NCBI GenBank assembly: GCA_963781665.1
Contig: CAWAGA010000002.1
Span: 372,001-436,000, forward strand
Source: JAJYIW01 sp963781665
GTDB taxonomy: Bacteria > Chloroflexota > Anaerolineae > Anaerolineales > Anaerolineaceae
Direction of reading: 5' to 3'
DNA length: 64,000 nt
A model generated the notes under the pieces. That model was not told the origin of the DNA, did not search any database, and saw nothing but the letters and a program-made list of their open reading frames with translations. The position numbers and the translations under genes are program-made. Shown here one piece after another: positions 17,750-26,005 of the stretch (the first letter of the stretch is position 1; each line of letters starts with the position of its first letter).

Positions 17750-18082
17750 GAGGATCTCCTTTCAAACAGGCCAATAAAATAAAAAATCTGGGTAAAAACT
17801 AGAGGCAAATGCCTTCAGCTGATCACTCTCCAAACCATCAGAGGTTTCCAGGCTTCTTGCGATTGACACAACCCTAACCGGCTGCATGGACTCCCTCCAA
17901 ATCTGCGCCGATGTGAACGAAATTACTGGCTAATGACTTTTACAATTTCCCAACCCGTAACATTTCCGTTACAAAGTGACCTGTTTGTGATTTTATCACA
18001 CACGATTGAAGTTGCGCCTTAAAATCAGATTAATGCAACTTCAACGATTGGTGCGCCTAAAGCCATCTATTATTATTTTTGT
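17750..18082. other. sodB upstream region with palindromes and a hairpin
   Basis: About 330 bases between sodB and the Fpg-like gene. It contains GTAAC-N6-GTTAC (17957-17972), TGTGAT-TTT-ATCACA (17986-18000) and a 10-bp inverted repeat TTGAAGTTGC/GCAACTTCAA (18006-18015 with 18035-18044, 19-base loop). The last may end transcription of the Fpg-like gene; no T-run follows. Confidence 0.5.
17986..18000. promoter_or_regulatory. 15-bp palindrome, possible operator upstream of sodB
   Basis: TGTGATTTTATCACA is a perfect palindrome around a central T. Its half-sites resemble CRP/FNR-family sites (TGTGA..TCACA) but with a five-base instead of six-base centre. A second dyad, GTAACATTTCCGTTAC, lies at 17957-17972. 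Both are 210-250 bases before sodB. Confidence 0.4.
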
Positions 18083-18886
18083 TTAGACCTGGCACACCGG
18101 GCAGATAAAGCTGGTGGTACCGCCGGTCTTGATCTTTTCGATCGGCGTCGTGCATACCGGGCAAAGCTGGCCCGGGCGGTAACCGATGCCATATTGTTCC
18201 ACGGTAAAACCGCCCTTGCGGCCGAAGAGGTCCATTTCATAAAAAGCACCACCCTGGTCCAGGCTGCTCTGCAAGATGGCGTGGACGGCATCATATAAGG
18301 CCTTGATTTCGTCCATGGTCAGGGTGTTGATCTTGCGCAAAGGGTGGATTTTAGCCTGAAACAGGATCTCGTGGATGTACGAGTTTCCGATCCCGGCGAC
18401 CCGGTTCTGGTCGAGCAGGTAGGTCTTAACCGCGGTTTTCTGGCCTGTGAGGCGAGCGTTGAAATCGGCCAGGGAGAGATCGAGCACATTCGGCCCCAGG
18501 CGGGCGGTCGGCTTATGGTCCGCCAGGTTTCCAGCAGCCGCATAATGGGCGTTCCCAAACCACCAGAAATTGACGCTCAAACAGCTGCCATCCACGAAAT
18601 CGAAGATCAGGCGGCGCTTCTCAGGCAGATGGCCTCTATCGATCAGAAGGATCTCGCCACCCATCCCCAGGTTCAACAACAGCCAGCCCTGGCTGGTTTC
18701 GACAAAGACCCATTTCCCCCGGCTGCTGGCTGAGAGGATCTGCGCTCCCACCAGGTTTTGGGTGAACTCCTCTACCGGGATATTCAAGCATTTTGGCTGC
18801 AAAATTTCAATCCCGAAAAAGGTTTTACCAACCAGGTGCGTGTTCATTTGGGAAGCCAATTGCGAAATTTCGGGTAATTCGGGCAT
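18083..18886 (-). CDS. Fpg/Nei-family DNA glycosylase-like protein with altered zinc finger
   Basis: 267 residues, beginning MPELPEISQL with the catalytic Pro2-Glu3 pair; Lys58 (SRGKWVF) is the second conserved base-excision residue; VAGIGNSYIHEILFQAKIHP is the H2TH motif; CPVC (242-245) and CPVC (262-265) form the zinc finger. The finger normally carries an Arg five residues before the third Cys that grips the DNA phosphate; here that place is Thr257 (TGGTTSFIC). The family removes oxidised purines such as 8-oxoguanine. Given the Arg loss, substrate range may differ, so I do not use the symbol mutM. It sits two genes from sodB, also oxidative-damage related. Confidence 0.85.
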   Translation of the reverse strand: MPELPEISQLASQMNTHLVGKTFFGIEILQPKCLNIPVEEFTQNLVGAQILSASSRGKWVFVETSQGWLLLNLGMGGEILLIDRGHLPEKRRLIFDFVDGSCLSVNFWWFGNAHYAAAGNLADHKPTARLGPNVLDLSLADFNARLTGQKTAVKTYLLDQNRVAGIGNSYIHEILFQAKIHPLRKINTLTMDEIKALYDAVHAILQSSLDQGGAFYEMDLFGRKGGFTVEQYGIGYRPGQLCPVCTTPIEKIKTGGTTSFICPVCQV

Positions 18887-18996
18887 AGTCCAAACAGTTC
18901 CTTAATTGATCGATATCCAGGGTCCGGTACAGTTTCCATCCACCCAGACCACAACCGTGTATTCCGGTTGGCCGCACGGCGTGCGCCTACCGGTCC

Positions 18997-19710
18997 TTAA
19001 CGAACCAACAGCGACAGAACCCCAATCGCCAAAATGGTATTGAGCAGGCCGACCAGGGCGCATTTCCAGGTGGAAAAATGCTCGAGGGTATAAGTCGCCA
19101 TGGCAGTGTAGACCCCGCCCAAACTGAGCAGCAGCGGATATAGTCCCAGCGGCATCAGGTAGACCACGGTCCTGACCAATGGGCCGTATTCCATGTTCAA
19201 AGCCGGGACGATGTAAGGCGCAGCCAGCCCCATGTAGAGGAAATCGATTAAAGCAGCAATGATCCAGAACGGGAAATAGCTGAAGGCGAACAGGCTCAGA
19301 TACTGCTGGAAGCTGGCATTTCCGCGGAACAACCGGGAAAACAGCTTACCGATCACAGCCATCGCCAGCCACAGGCCAATCAAACCCGGTATGATGGCGA
19401 TTGCCATGAACAGGCGGTAGCTCTCCAGGGCAATCGGGATAAAAGGCTGCATAATCCCTTCTCCCCACGTATCCTTCCACACCTGCCAGTCGCCCGGCGG
19501 AGGAGGAAAGGCCCTGGTAAAATACGTTACCAGGTAAGCTAGGCCGAGCAGCAGCGCAAACCCGACGACCAATTGCACAGCAGGCCAGATGTCGGTATCG
19601 AGGCTGATCTCCTGCCCGGTGCGCCTCGGGCGCCAGATGATAAGCCACATGCGTCTAATGGAAAGCATCCGAATTCTCCAGAAAGTGTAACAGGTAAGCT
19701 CAGAAAACAA
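18997..19710 (-). CDS. Multipass membrane protein, Yip1-like
   Basis: 237 residues with about five hydrophobic segments: LVVGFALLLGLAYLVTYF, FMAIAIIPGLIGLWLAMAVIG, LFAFSYFPFWIIAALIDFLY, VVYLMPLGLYPLLLSLGG and LVGLLNTILAIGVLSLLV. RRMWLIIWRPR at the N-terminus, the FSYFP motif and the spacing of the helices resemble the Yip1/YIF1 family (Pfam Yip1), whose bacterial members have no known function. The likely start is the internal Met at MLSIRRMWLI rather than the first. It precedes the SDR gene but on the same strand with a 54-base gap upstream. Confidence 0.6.
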   Translation of the reverse strand: MFSELTCYTFWRIRMLSIRRMWLIIWRPRRTGQEISLDTDIWPAVQLVVGFALLLGLAYLVTYFTRAFPPPPGDWQVWKDTWGEGIMQPFIPIALESYRLFMAIAIIPGLIGLWLAMAVIGKLFSRLFRGNASFQQYLSLFAFSYFPFWIIAALIDFLYMGLAAPYIVPALNMEYGPLVRTVVYLMPLGLYPLLLSLGGVYTAMATYTLEHFSTWKCALVGLLNTILAIGVLSLLVR

Positions 19711-19764
19711 CGACCAGGCACGGTGTGGATGATGGTGTTATCCACATTGGTGATAGCCGCAACC

Positions 19765-20613
19765 CTAGACTTTAACCCTTCTCCTGATCAGTCCGCCGGC
19801 TAACTTAACCAGGCCTAAACGGCTGGCCAGAACGATCAACTGGTTTTTGAAACCGGGGATATAGATCACCTTACCTCTCTCCAGTGCATTGAGCGAAAAA
19901 TCAACGACTTTTCCAGCATCCATCCACAGGAATTTCGGGATGTGTGAGCGGAAATTTGTGCCTTCGAACGGCGGCGTATCGTGAAAACCGGTGTAAGTGA
20001 ATCCCGGGCAAAGCGCCTGGACTTTGATGCCGCTTCCTTTCAGCTCGTTAGCCAGCGTTTCGGTGAAGGCGTTCAGGTAAGCCTTCGTAGCGCCATAGGT
20101 TGCATTTCCGCCTAAGGGAATAAACGCCGAAGTCGAAGAGACGTTAACGATCGCCCCTTTGCGGCGCGCAAGCATCCCGGGCAGGGCGGCATGGCATAAC
20201 CTGACAGTCGCCAAAACGTGAACCGCAATCATCCCCAGGTGATCGTCGCGATTTACGTTGGCAAAACTGCCCACCACCCCAAAGCCGGCGTCGTTAATCA
20301 GAACGGCAAGGTCTGGACAGTCTTTGATCCAATCTTCGACTGATTCTATACCTGCGGGCTGTGACAGGTCTGCAACCAGGGGAATGGCGCGAATCCTATA
20401 TTGGGATTTCAACTCTTCCGCCAGTGCTTGCAGAAGGGCTTCTCGCCGGGCGACCAGCGCCAGGTCGTAACCCCGGGCAGCCAGGCGGCGGGCGAAAACC
20501 TCACCGATGCCGCTGGAAGCGCCGGTAACCAGGGCAAAACCCAGGTTCGAACCTGCGGATGTCTCCGGTTTTTCGTGATTTTGTTGAGCAAACGGGCTGC
20601 TGCCGGCTGTCAT
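19765..20613 (-). CDS. Short-chain dehydrogenase/reductase
   Basis: 282 residues. An N-terminal extension (1-24) precedes GFALVTGASSGIGEVFARRLA, the TGxxxGIG NAD(P)-binding motif; ALVARRE supports NADP preference; INDAGFG is the NAG motif; VNVSSTSAF gives the catalytic Ser and YGATKAYLNAF the Tyr-x3-Lys. The C-terminal segment includes LCPGFTYTGFHD. This is a classical SDR of the DltE/YqjQ-like type, reducing or oxidising an unknown carbonyl or hydroxyl compound. Divergent from the RidA remnant. Confidence 0.85.
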   Translation of the reverse strand: MTAGSSPFAQQNHEKPETSAGSNLGFALVTGASSGIGEVFARRLAARGYDLALVARREALLQALAEELKSQYRIRAIPLVADLSQPAGIESVEDWIKDCPDLAVLINDAGFGVVGSFANVNRDDHLGMIAVHVLATVRLCHAALPGMLARRKGAIVNVSSTSAFIPLGGNATYGATKAYLNAFTETLANELKGSGIKVQALCPGFTYTGFHDTPPFEGTNFRSHIPKFLWMDAGKVVDFSLNALERGKVIYIPGFKNQLIVLASRLGLVKLAGGLIRRRVKV

Positions 20614-20640
20614 CCCTCACCTTTCCTGTTCAACGCAATT

Positions 20641-20919
20641 GTTATAATTATAGAGGAGAATCAGCGAACGGCTGTCAAGCTTTCCAACACTCTCAATTCG
20701 ATCCAAGCCGATCTGCAGTAACTTGGCGTTCCCATGGAAAACATCGTCAAGGTCAATATCTGGCTGAAGGACATCTCTGACCTACCCGAAATGGAGCAGC
20801 TTTTCACGAATTACTTCGAAAAGGACCATTTCCCAGCCCGGATGACAGTGACCACCGAGTTCATCGACGCCGACTGCCTGGTCATGATCGATGGGATTGC
20901 TTCCTCGATTGGCGCATAA
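20641..20919 (+). pseudogene. RidA (YjgF) family remnant with in-frame stop and missing N-terminus
   Basis: In one frame from about 20641 the sequence reads IIIEENQRTAVKLSNTLNSIQADLQ, then TAA (20719-20721), then LGVPMENIVKVNIWLKDISD and on to MTVTTEFIDADCLVMIDGIA. This is the middle and C-terminal half of RidA-type enamine/imine deaminases (family pattern: ..QTRQVLENIKAVLEEAG..DDVVKVTVFL). The stop replaces one residue, probably Glu. The first 40 or so residues of the family, including the conserved Gly-Pro-Tyr, are not found, and a divergent gene starts at 20613. A stand-alone 61-residue frame from ATG 20734 exists but would not fold as RidA. Confidence 0.75.
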
Positions 20920-21034
20920 TCAAAAACATCGCTGGGGTTGTCTTTCGGGAAAGATTATATGGGATTTTACCTTTAAAACCCCAAGCCTCGAAAACAGACC
21001 AGGTAAGTAAAGAAAAATCAATAATCCACCAACA

Positions 21035-21043
21035 TGCTATAAT
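21035..21043 (+). promoter_or_regulatory. Extended -10 promoter of the nucleotidyltransferase gene
   Basis: TGCTATAAT (extended -10) ends seven bases before the ATG at 21051. Initiation about seven bases downstream of the box would make the mRNA leaderless, and no Shine-Dalgarno sequence is present. Confidence 0.55.
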
Positions 21044-21050
21044 TTATTTT

Positions 21051-21350
21051 ATGGAAGTAAACAATATACTCCCTGCTGATCTGATTCACAGTTTTTGCCA
21101 AAAATACCACATCAAAAGGATGTCTTTTTTTGGTTCTGTCGTCCGTGATGATTTTGGCCCGGATAGCGACGTCGATATCCTCGTTGAATTCGAAGCCAAT
21201 CACTCGCCTGGGTACGAATTCTTTCGCATGGAGTCTGAATTATCCCAGTTGATAGGCCGTGATGTCGATTTGTTGACAATTAATTTCTTGAACCTGGAAA
21301 TCAGGAATTCCGTACAATCAGAAGCTGTAGCTGTCTATGACCAGGCATAA
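21051..21350 (+). CDS. MNT-type nucleotidyltransferase (antitoxin of a HEPN/MNT pair)
   Basis: 99 residues. FFGSVVRDDFGPDSDVDILVEF carries the GS motif (Gly28-Ser29) and the metal-binding Asp40 and Asp42 of minimal nucleotidyltransferases; a third acid lies in GRDVDLLT. In the HepT-MntA toxin-antitoxin family this protein blocks a HEPN ribonuclease toxin by AMPylating it. Its partner frame begins inside its last codons (21337), as in typical HEPN/MNT operons, but is broken. The gene itself looks intact, so the antitoxin outlived the toxin or serves another target. Confidence 0.85.
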   Translation: MEVNNILPADLIHSFCQKYHIKRMSFFGSVVRDDFGPDSDVDILVEFEANHSPGYEFFRMESELSQLIGRDVDLLTINFLNLEIRNSVQSEAVAVYDQA

Positions 21351-21682
21351 TCCCGAAATTGCTTTAAAGCAAATCATTTAGCATGCGCATGAAGCCATCG
21401 ACCTTTCTCAAGGTCGATCTCGTGAAGACTTAAACTCCGACAGACTTCTCAATCTGGCTTTGATGCGTTTAATTGAGATTATCGGAGAAGCTGCAAATCG
21501 GGTACCTGATTCAATTCAATTGAAATATCCCGAAATTCCATGGATGCAAATGATCGGTGCCAGTAACCGCCTCATTCATGGTTATGATAATGTTGATTTT
21601 GATATCGTTAAAGGCGATCGTACATAACGATCTCCCGAAAATTATTAGCCAATTGGAAGATATCTTAAACAAATTTTCCTAA
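21337..21682 (+). pseudogene. HEPN (HepT, DUF86-type) toxin, inactivated
   Basis: Overlaps the antitoxin gene by 14 bases. Reading from ATG 21337: MTRHNPEIALKQII, TAG stop, HAHEAIDLSQGRSREDLNSD, RLLNLALMRLIEIIGEAANRV, then ASNRLIHGYDNVDFDIV, after which a one-base shift is needed to reach VHNDLPKIISQLEDIL and the stop at 21682. The order matches DUF86 HEPN proteins. The catalytic R-x4-H motif (normally RNxLxHGY) has lost its Arg: ASNRLIHGY. Three lesions (stop, shift, active-site change) show it is dead. Its tail overlaps the convergent gltX stop. Confidence 0.8.
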
Positions 21683-23127
21683 TCAGAACCCACCGTTTTC
21701 TCCAGACGTTCCAAAGACAGATCAATCCTCCGCAAAGCTTCTTCTTTTCCGATGATCTCGGCGATCTCGACCGCGCCTCCGGGTGTGAACTGCTGGCCTG
21801 ACAGGGCTACTCTCACCGGCCACATGACAGTACCGACCTTCAACCCAGCCTCAGTGCCGTAGGCCAGCATGGCCTGTTTGATCCGCTCGCCGGTCCATTC
21901 GTCCAGGCCGGCGAAGACTGTCTCCAGCTCGGATAAAACCTGCCGGCTGCTGGCAAAGGTTGATTTATTTTTCTCGAAATTAAACAACGCCAGGTCAAAG
22001 TCAGGCAGCTCGCCAAAGAAAGTGACCATGGTGGGGATGTGCGACAGCACACTCACGCGGGTCTGGATGACCTGGCTCAGCAAGTAAGTGTTGCAGCAGG
22101 TCAGGATCTTTTGAGGATAGTAGCGTAATGCCAGGTCATGGAATTCTTCCAGGTCCAACCGGCGCAGATGTTCGCTGTTCAGCCATTCTAATTTGGGTGT
22201 GGAAAACGTCGACTTTGATTTATTCAAGCGCTCGATATCGAACTCCCTGACCAGGTCAGGTAAGGTGAAGAATTCCTGGTCGTTCCCCGGGTTCCAGCCC
22301 AACAAAGCAATGTAATTAATGATGGCTTCAGGCAGGAAACCGGCCTGGAGCAAATCCTGGAAAGAGGCATCGCCGGCCCGCTTGCTCAGCTTCTTGCCCC
22401 CCTCCTTGACGATGTGAGGAACGTGCACATATTCCGGCACGTCCCAACCGAAGCCTTCGTAGAGCAGGTTGTATTTAGGCGTTGACGAAAGGTACTCGAC
22501 CCCGCGAATAATGTGCGAGATCGCCATCAGGTGGTCGTCGACCACATTTGCAAAGTTGTAAGTCGGAAAACCATCCGATTTGAGCAGCACCTGGTCGTCG
22601 AGCTGGTCGTTTTTAATCGTAATGCTCCCGTAGACCCTATCAATGAAAGTCGTCGCCCCACCTTGGGGAATCATCTGGCGGATTACATACAAATCACCAG
22701 CGGCGAGACGAGCGCGCACGTCCGCTTCGGACAGGAAGCGGCAAGGATCGTAAAATCCACGACGGCGATCACCGGTTTCAGGTCGCTCTCCTTTCAGGTC
22801 AAAGCAGCGATAGGCATGGCCCCGCTCCACCAGCTCCTCGGCGTGGCGCTGGTAGATGCCCAATTCTTTGCGCTGGCTCTGGACGTAAGGACCGTACCTA
22901 CCCTCTTTATCGGGTCCTTCGTCGTAATCGAGGCCGGCTAATTTAAGGCTGTCGTAAATCACCTGGATGGCCTTGGGATTATTCCGCTTGCGGTCGGTGT
23001 CCTCGATCCGTAAGAGAAACTGCCCGCCAAAATGGCGCGCCAACAGGTAGGCATACAGGGCGGTTCTGAGGTTCCCAATATGCATATAGCCTGTTGGACT
23101 GGGCGCAAAGCGTGTTCTGACTACCAT
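21679..23127 (-). CDS. gltX: Glutamyl-tRNA synthetase
   Basis: 482 residues, the usual length for bacterial GluRS. Class I signatures: APSPTGYMHIGNLRTALYAYLLA (HIGH-type HIGN) near residue 8-16 and KKLSKRAGDASFQDLLQAG (KMSKS-type KLSKR) near residue 250. FLLRIEDTDRKR and GGATTFIDRVYGSITI are typical. It charges tRNA-Glu with glutamate; in organisms without GlnRS it also charges tRNA-Gln for later amidation. The C-terminal anticodon-binding part is complete (..IAEIIGKEEALRRI..). Single gene on the minus strand; its TAG stop overlaps the dead HEPN gene by four bases. Confidence 0.95.
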   Translation of the reverse strand: MVVRTRFAPSPTGYMHIGNLRTALYAYLLARHFGGQFLLRIEDTDRKRNNPKAIQVIYDSLKLAGLDYDEGPDKEGRYGPYVQSQRKELGIYQRHAEELVERGHAYRCFDLKGERPETGDRRRGFYDPCRFLSEADVRARLAAGDLYVIRQMIPQGGATTFIDRVYGSITIKNDQLDDQVLLKSDGFPTYNFANVVDDHLMAISHIIRGVEYLSSTPKYNLLYEGFGWDVPEYVHVPHIVKEGGKKLSKRAGDASFQDLLQAGFLPEAIINYIALLGWNPGNDQEFFTLPDLVREFDIERLNKSKSTFSTPKLEWLNSEHLRRLDLEEFHDLALRYYPQKILTCCNTYLLSQVIQTRVSVLSHIPTMVTFFGELPDFDLALFNFEKNKSTFASSRQVLSELETVFAGLDEWTGERIKQAMLAYGTEAGLKVGTVMWPVRVALSGQQFTPGGAVEIAEIIGKEEALRRIDLSLERLEKTVGSD

Positions 23128-23340
23128 TCTCTTCTCCTGTTCTCGGTTTCACTAATTATAACCACTACCCCTCCCCCAGCCCCTCCCAAAATGGCCTGGA
23201 TTAGCCATCCAGATCGGGCAAAACCGGGTTCCTGAAAACATCACCCATCGGATTAACCCCTTTTTGCGCATAAAATCGAGCCCTGAGGTGATACCCAATC
23301 ACCGCTCGATCGCGTACCATTAACTAAAGGAGCCGCTACC

Positions 23341-23607
23341 ATGGGACGTACCGTTCCGTCTGCCACCATGCTGCTGATGCAGTTCAAACACGACTATGCG
23401 AAGTTCAGGCGCGCATTGAGCAAGACCGACCAGCGCTACCTGGACGAACTTTACGTCGATGCCAATAAGCACGCGGCCGAAGCCGGTTTTGCCGCCCACC
23501 CGATCCCATCCGAGATGTTCATGCTGGCCATGCTCCTGGAAATGCACCGGGAGGTGATGGCGATCAGGGCCGAGATCGAACCATTTGCAATCAAATCCGA
23601 GGGGTAA
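23341..23607 (+). CDS. Small helical protein of unknown function, upstream of chrA
   Basis: 88 residues, ATG preceded by AAGGAG at about 23327. MGRTVPSATMLLMQFKHDYAKFRRALSK and SEMFMLAMLLEMHREVMAIRAEIE are amphipathic helices; there is no signal or membrane segment. I do not recognise a family. It is 15 bases before chrA on the same strand and probably cotranscribed with it. Confidence 0.65.
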   Translation: MGRTVPSATMLLMQFKHDYAKFRRALSKTDQRYLDELYVDANKHAAEAGFAAHPIPSEMFMLAMLLEMHREVMAIRAEIEPFAIKSEG

Positions 23608-23622
23608 TACAATGGAACCGCG

Positions 23623-24822
23623 ATGGACGACAAAACTCCTGAAACTCGGGCACAAAAAGAGGAACACCTGCTCGAGGTGGCCCGGCTGTTCCTCAAGCTC
23701 GGCCTGACTGCCTTTGGCGGACCAGCCGCCCATATCGCCATGATGCATAACGAGGTCGTGATCAGGCGCAAATGGATGAGTGAGCAGGCTTTTCTGGATT
23801 TGTTTGGAGCAGCCAACCTGATTCCCGGGCCAACCTCAACTGAAATGGCCATCTACCTGGGGATTCAACGCGCCGGCTGGGCCGGCCTGGCCCTGGCGGG
23901 TTTGTGTTTTATCCTGCCGGCGATGCTGATCGTCCTGGGCCTGGCATGGATCTACGTCAGCTACGGCTCGACCCCGCCGGTAATTGGGGTCGTTTACGGC
24001 ATCAAGCCGGTGGTGCTGGCGATCATCATACAGGCCCTGTGGAACCTGAGCCGCAAGGCAGTCAATGATTGGCTGGCAGCGCTAGCCGGGCTGGTGGTGG
24101 TGACCCTCTACGTGCTGGGCGCTAACGTCCTCGTACTGCTGCTGGCAACCGGCCTGGTGGTAATGCTGGCCCGCAATTACCGCCGGTTGAAGGAATTGAA
24201 CGGCGCCAGTTTTTTCCTGCCCTTCCTGAGCCTGGCTGCGCCTGCGATCGCCGTTCCCTTCAGCCTGCCCTTGCTCTTCCTGACCTTCTTCAAGGTGGGA
24301 GCGGTCCTTTACGGCAGCGGCTACGTCTTGCTAGCCTTCCTGCGCTCCGATTTTGTGGTCCATCTGGGTTGGCTGACCGACCAGCAGTTGATCGATGCCA
24401 TCGCCATCGGGCAGGCAACCCCTGGCCCGCTTTCGACAACCGCCACCTTCATCGGTTATATCGTCGGTGGCGTTCCTGGGGCAGTGCTGGCAACCCTGGC
24501 AATCTTTCTACCCTCGTTTATCTTTGTGGCGCTAAGCAGCCAGTTGATCCCCTATATCCGCCGCTCCACCTGGGTTTCATCTTTGTTGGATGGCGTCACC
24601 ATTGCCTCCCTGGGACTGATGGCCGGCGTAACCCTCCAGCTGGGACTTGGCACCCTGACGACTACTGGCGCCTTGATCAGTACCGGCCCATTCTTTGGCC
24701 TGGACCCCCTGGCGATCGTTCTCATGCTCGCCGGCCTGGTCTTGCTCTTTCGCTTCAAACTCAATTCCACCTGGTTGATCGCTGGGGGAGCTGTGGTCGG
24801 GATTGCCCACCTTCTTATTTGA
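23623..24822 (+). CDS. chrA: Chromate transporter, two-domain CHR family
   Basis: 399 residues. Two homologous halves each begin with the CHR signature: FLKLGLTAFGGPAAHIAMMHNEVV (about residue 22) and FFKVGAVLYGSGYVLLAFLRSDFV (about residue 222), each followed by LIPGPTSTEMAIYLG / ATPGPLSTTATFIGY-type sequence. About ten to eleven membrane segments. In characterised members it exports chromate in exchange for protons or sulfate-like anions, giving chromate resistance. No chrB-like regulator is nearby, so the physiological substrate here is uncertain. The gene is intact and has a typical length. Confidence 0.9.
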   Translation: MDDKTPETRAQKEEHLLEVARLFLKLGLTAFGGPAAHIAMMHNEVVIRRKWMSEQAFLDLFGAANLIPGPTSTEMAIYLGIQRAGWAGLALAGLCFILPAMLIVLGLAWIYVSYGSTPPVIGVVYGIKPVVLAIIIQALWNLSRKAVNDWLAALAGLVVVTLYVLGANVLVLLLATGLVVMLARNYRRLKELNGASFFLPFLSLAAPAIAVPFSLPLLFLTFFKVGAVLYGSGYVLLAFLRSDFVVHLGWLTDQQLIDAIAIGQATPGPLSTTATFIGYIVGGVPGAVLATLAIFLPSFIFVALSSQLIPYIRRSTWVSSLLDGVTIASLGLMAGVTLQLGLGTLTTTGALISTGPFFGLDPLAIVLMLAGLVLLFRFKLNSTWLIAGGAVVGIAHLLI

Positions 24823-24889
24823 AAGGCTTTATTAGGGCAATCAAGATAACGGCCTGACCGAATCTCTCGCTTCAGCAATCGTTGGTGGA

Positions 24890-25573
24890 TCACTCGAGGC
24901 GATCTTCGATCTCCCAGGCATGATCGAGCACGTGCCAGGCCACCCGGCGGACGAAGTAGCGTGGTCCCCAGCGTTTGCCACCTCGCGGACCGCGCTCAGG
25001 AATTTCCCCCCTGGCTGCCGAAGACAATCCGTCCAATACGGTTTTTCGGATGATATCCACGTCCTGCGCTGCTTGCGGGTCGAGGCTGATCCCCAGGCGG
25101 CTCAGGTAGGCAACCTCAGCCCCGTTAACGTGATCGGCAATTTGACCTACGTCGCGCCCCCCACCTCGCGGGCCTTTACGCAGCTCTTTCCCCCCGGCCG
25201 TCCTGACCGTTTCGTCGAATTTGCGCCAGCAAGCCACCAGCAGGCTTTCGAAACGTTCGAGCTCGACCGCGCTGACCAGGCTTGCATCCGCGGATGGAGC
25301 CAGATCGGGTACGCCAAAATCGGTGCTGGTGGTGCCTTCGAAACATTCGATCACCTCGAAAGCACCGCTGCCCACCGGGATAAAGAAGCCCAGGTTGGTA
25401 TCTTTCAGTACCCGGGCGTAGCGCTCAGCGTAGGATCGGAGCACCTGCAGTGCATCCCGTTCATCACGCCCGCTGCGGACCCACCCGGGCCAATCGATCG
25501 CACCGGCAAAGGTCCGTTTCTTACCATATTCAAGGTAGACGTTAATCCGGTTGTGTTCAGGTTCCATGGTCAA
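24890..25573 (-). CDS. Two-part protein: HicB-like N-terminus and DinB-like C-terminus
   Basis: 227 residues. Residues 5-60, NVYLEYGKKRTFAGAIDWPG followed by DERDALQVLRSYAERYARVL, resemble the partial-RNase-H fold of HicB-type antitoxins (a beta hairpin with a WPG turn then a helix). Residues 105-227 are helical with DVGQIADHVNGAEVAYLSRL and VRRVAWHVLDHAWEIEDRLE, whose spaced His residues and D-H-x-W-E-I-E-D end resemble DinB/YfiT-type metal-binding four-helix bundles. Neither match is strong enough to name a function. No HicA partner lies beside it. The next gene upstream starts two bases away from its end in tandem order (25576), suggesting an operon. Confidence 0.55.
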   Translation of the reverse strand: MTMEPEHNRINVYLEYGKKRTFAGAIDWPGWVRSGRDERDALQVLRSYAERYARVLKDTNLGFFIPVGSGAFEVIECFEGTTSTDFGVPDLAPSADASLVSAVELERFESLLVACWRKFDETVRTAGGKELRKGPRGGGRDVGQIADHVNGAEVAYLSRLGISLDPQAAQDVDIIRKTVLDGLSSAARGEIPERGPRGGKRWGPRYFVRRVAWHVLDHAWEIEDRLE

Positions 25574-25575
25574 AG

Positions 25576-25971
25576 CTATTTACCGGTCGCTCCCGGCAGG
25601 AAAAATCCGATGATGCCGGTGATCATCGAAATGAAGAAAAATGGGTTGACCGGTTGGATTGGATGATAAATTAAAAATGCAATTAAAAGGGGCAGGTAGG
25701 CGCCGATGACCGTCGTTTCCATGCGAGTCATATACTTTGGCGCAATCTTCAGCCAGCCCAGCTTGAGAGCGACCCAGCCGGCGAAGTAGATTCCAATTGA
25801 AAAGGTCAGCCCCAGGGCCAGCAAAAAAGGAGCCGGTTGGGTCGAAGGTAAAGCCCCCAGTTTTGGAAAAATCAGTGACACCACGAAGGTGACCACCTGA
25901 ATCATAATCAACTGCAGCAAGGCTACACCCAACCCGGCAATTGCCGGTATAACCATCTTGCGGTACGTCAT
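25576..25971 (-). CDS. Four-helix membrane protein of unknown function
   Basis: Start set at the ATG at 25971 because GAGGAGG lies five to eleven bases before it. 131 residues with hydrophobic segments about 8-33, 46-66, 80-100 (TTVIGAYLPLLIAFLIY) and 106-125. No motif I recognise; it is intact and short. It is two bases from the HicB/DinB-like gene and 35 bases after the isoprenylcysteine-methyltransferase-like gene, all on the minus strand, so the three are probably one transcript. Confidence 0.6.
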   Translation of the reverse strand: MTYRKMVIPAIAGLGVALLQLIMIQVVTFVVSLIFPKLGALPSTQPAPFLLALGLTFSIGIYFAGWVALKLGWLKIAPKYMTRMETTVIGAYLPLLIAFLIYHPIQPVNPFFFISMITGIIGFFLPGATGK

Positions 25972-26005
25972 TTTTCCTCCTCGTGTAAAGCGTTCGATGT
26001 CGGTT

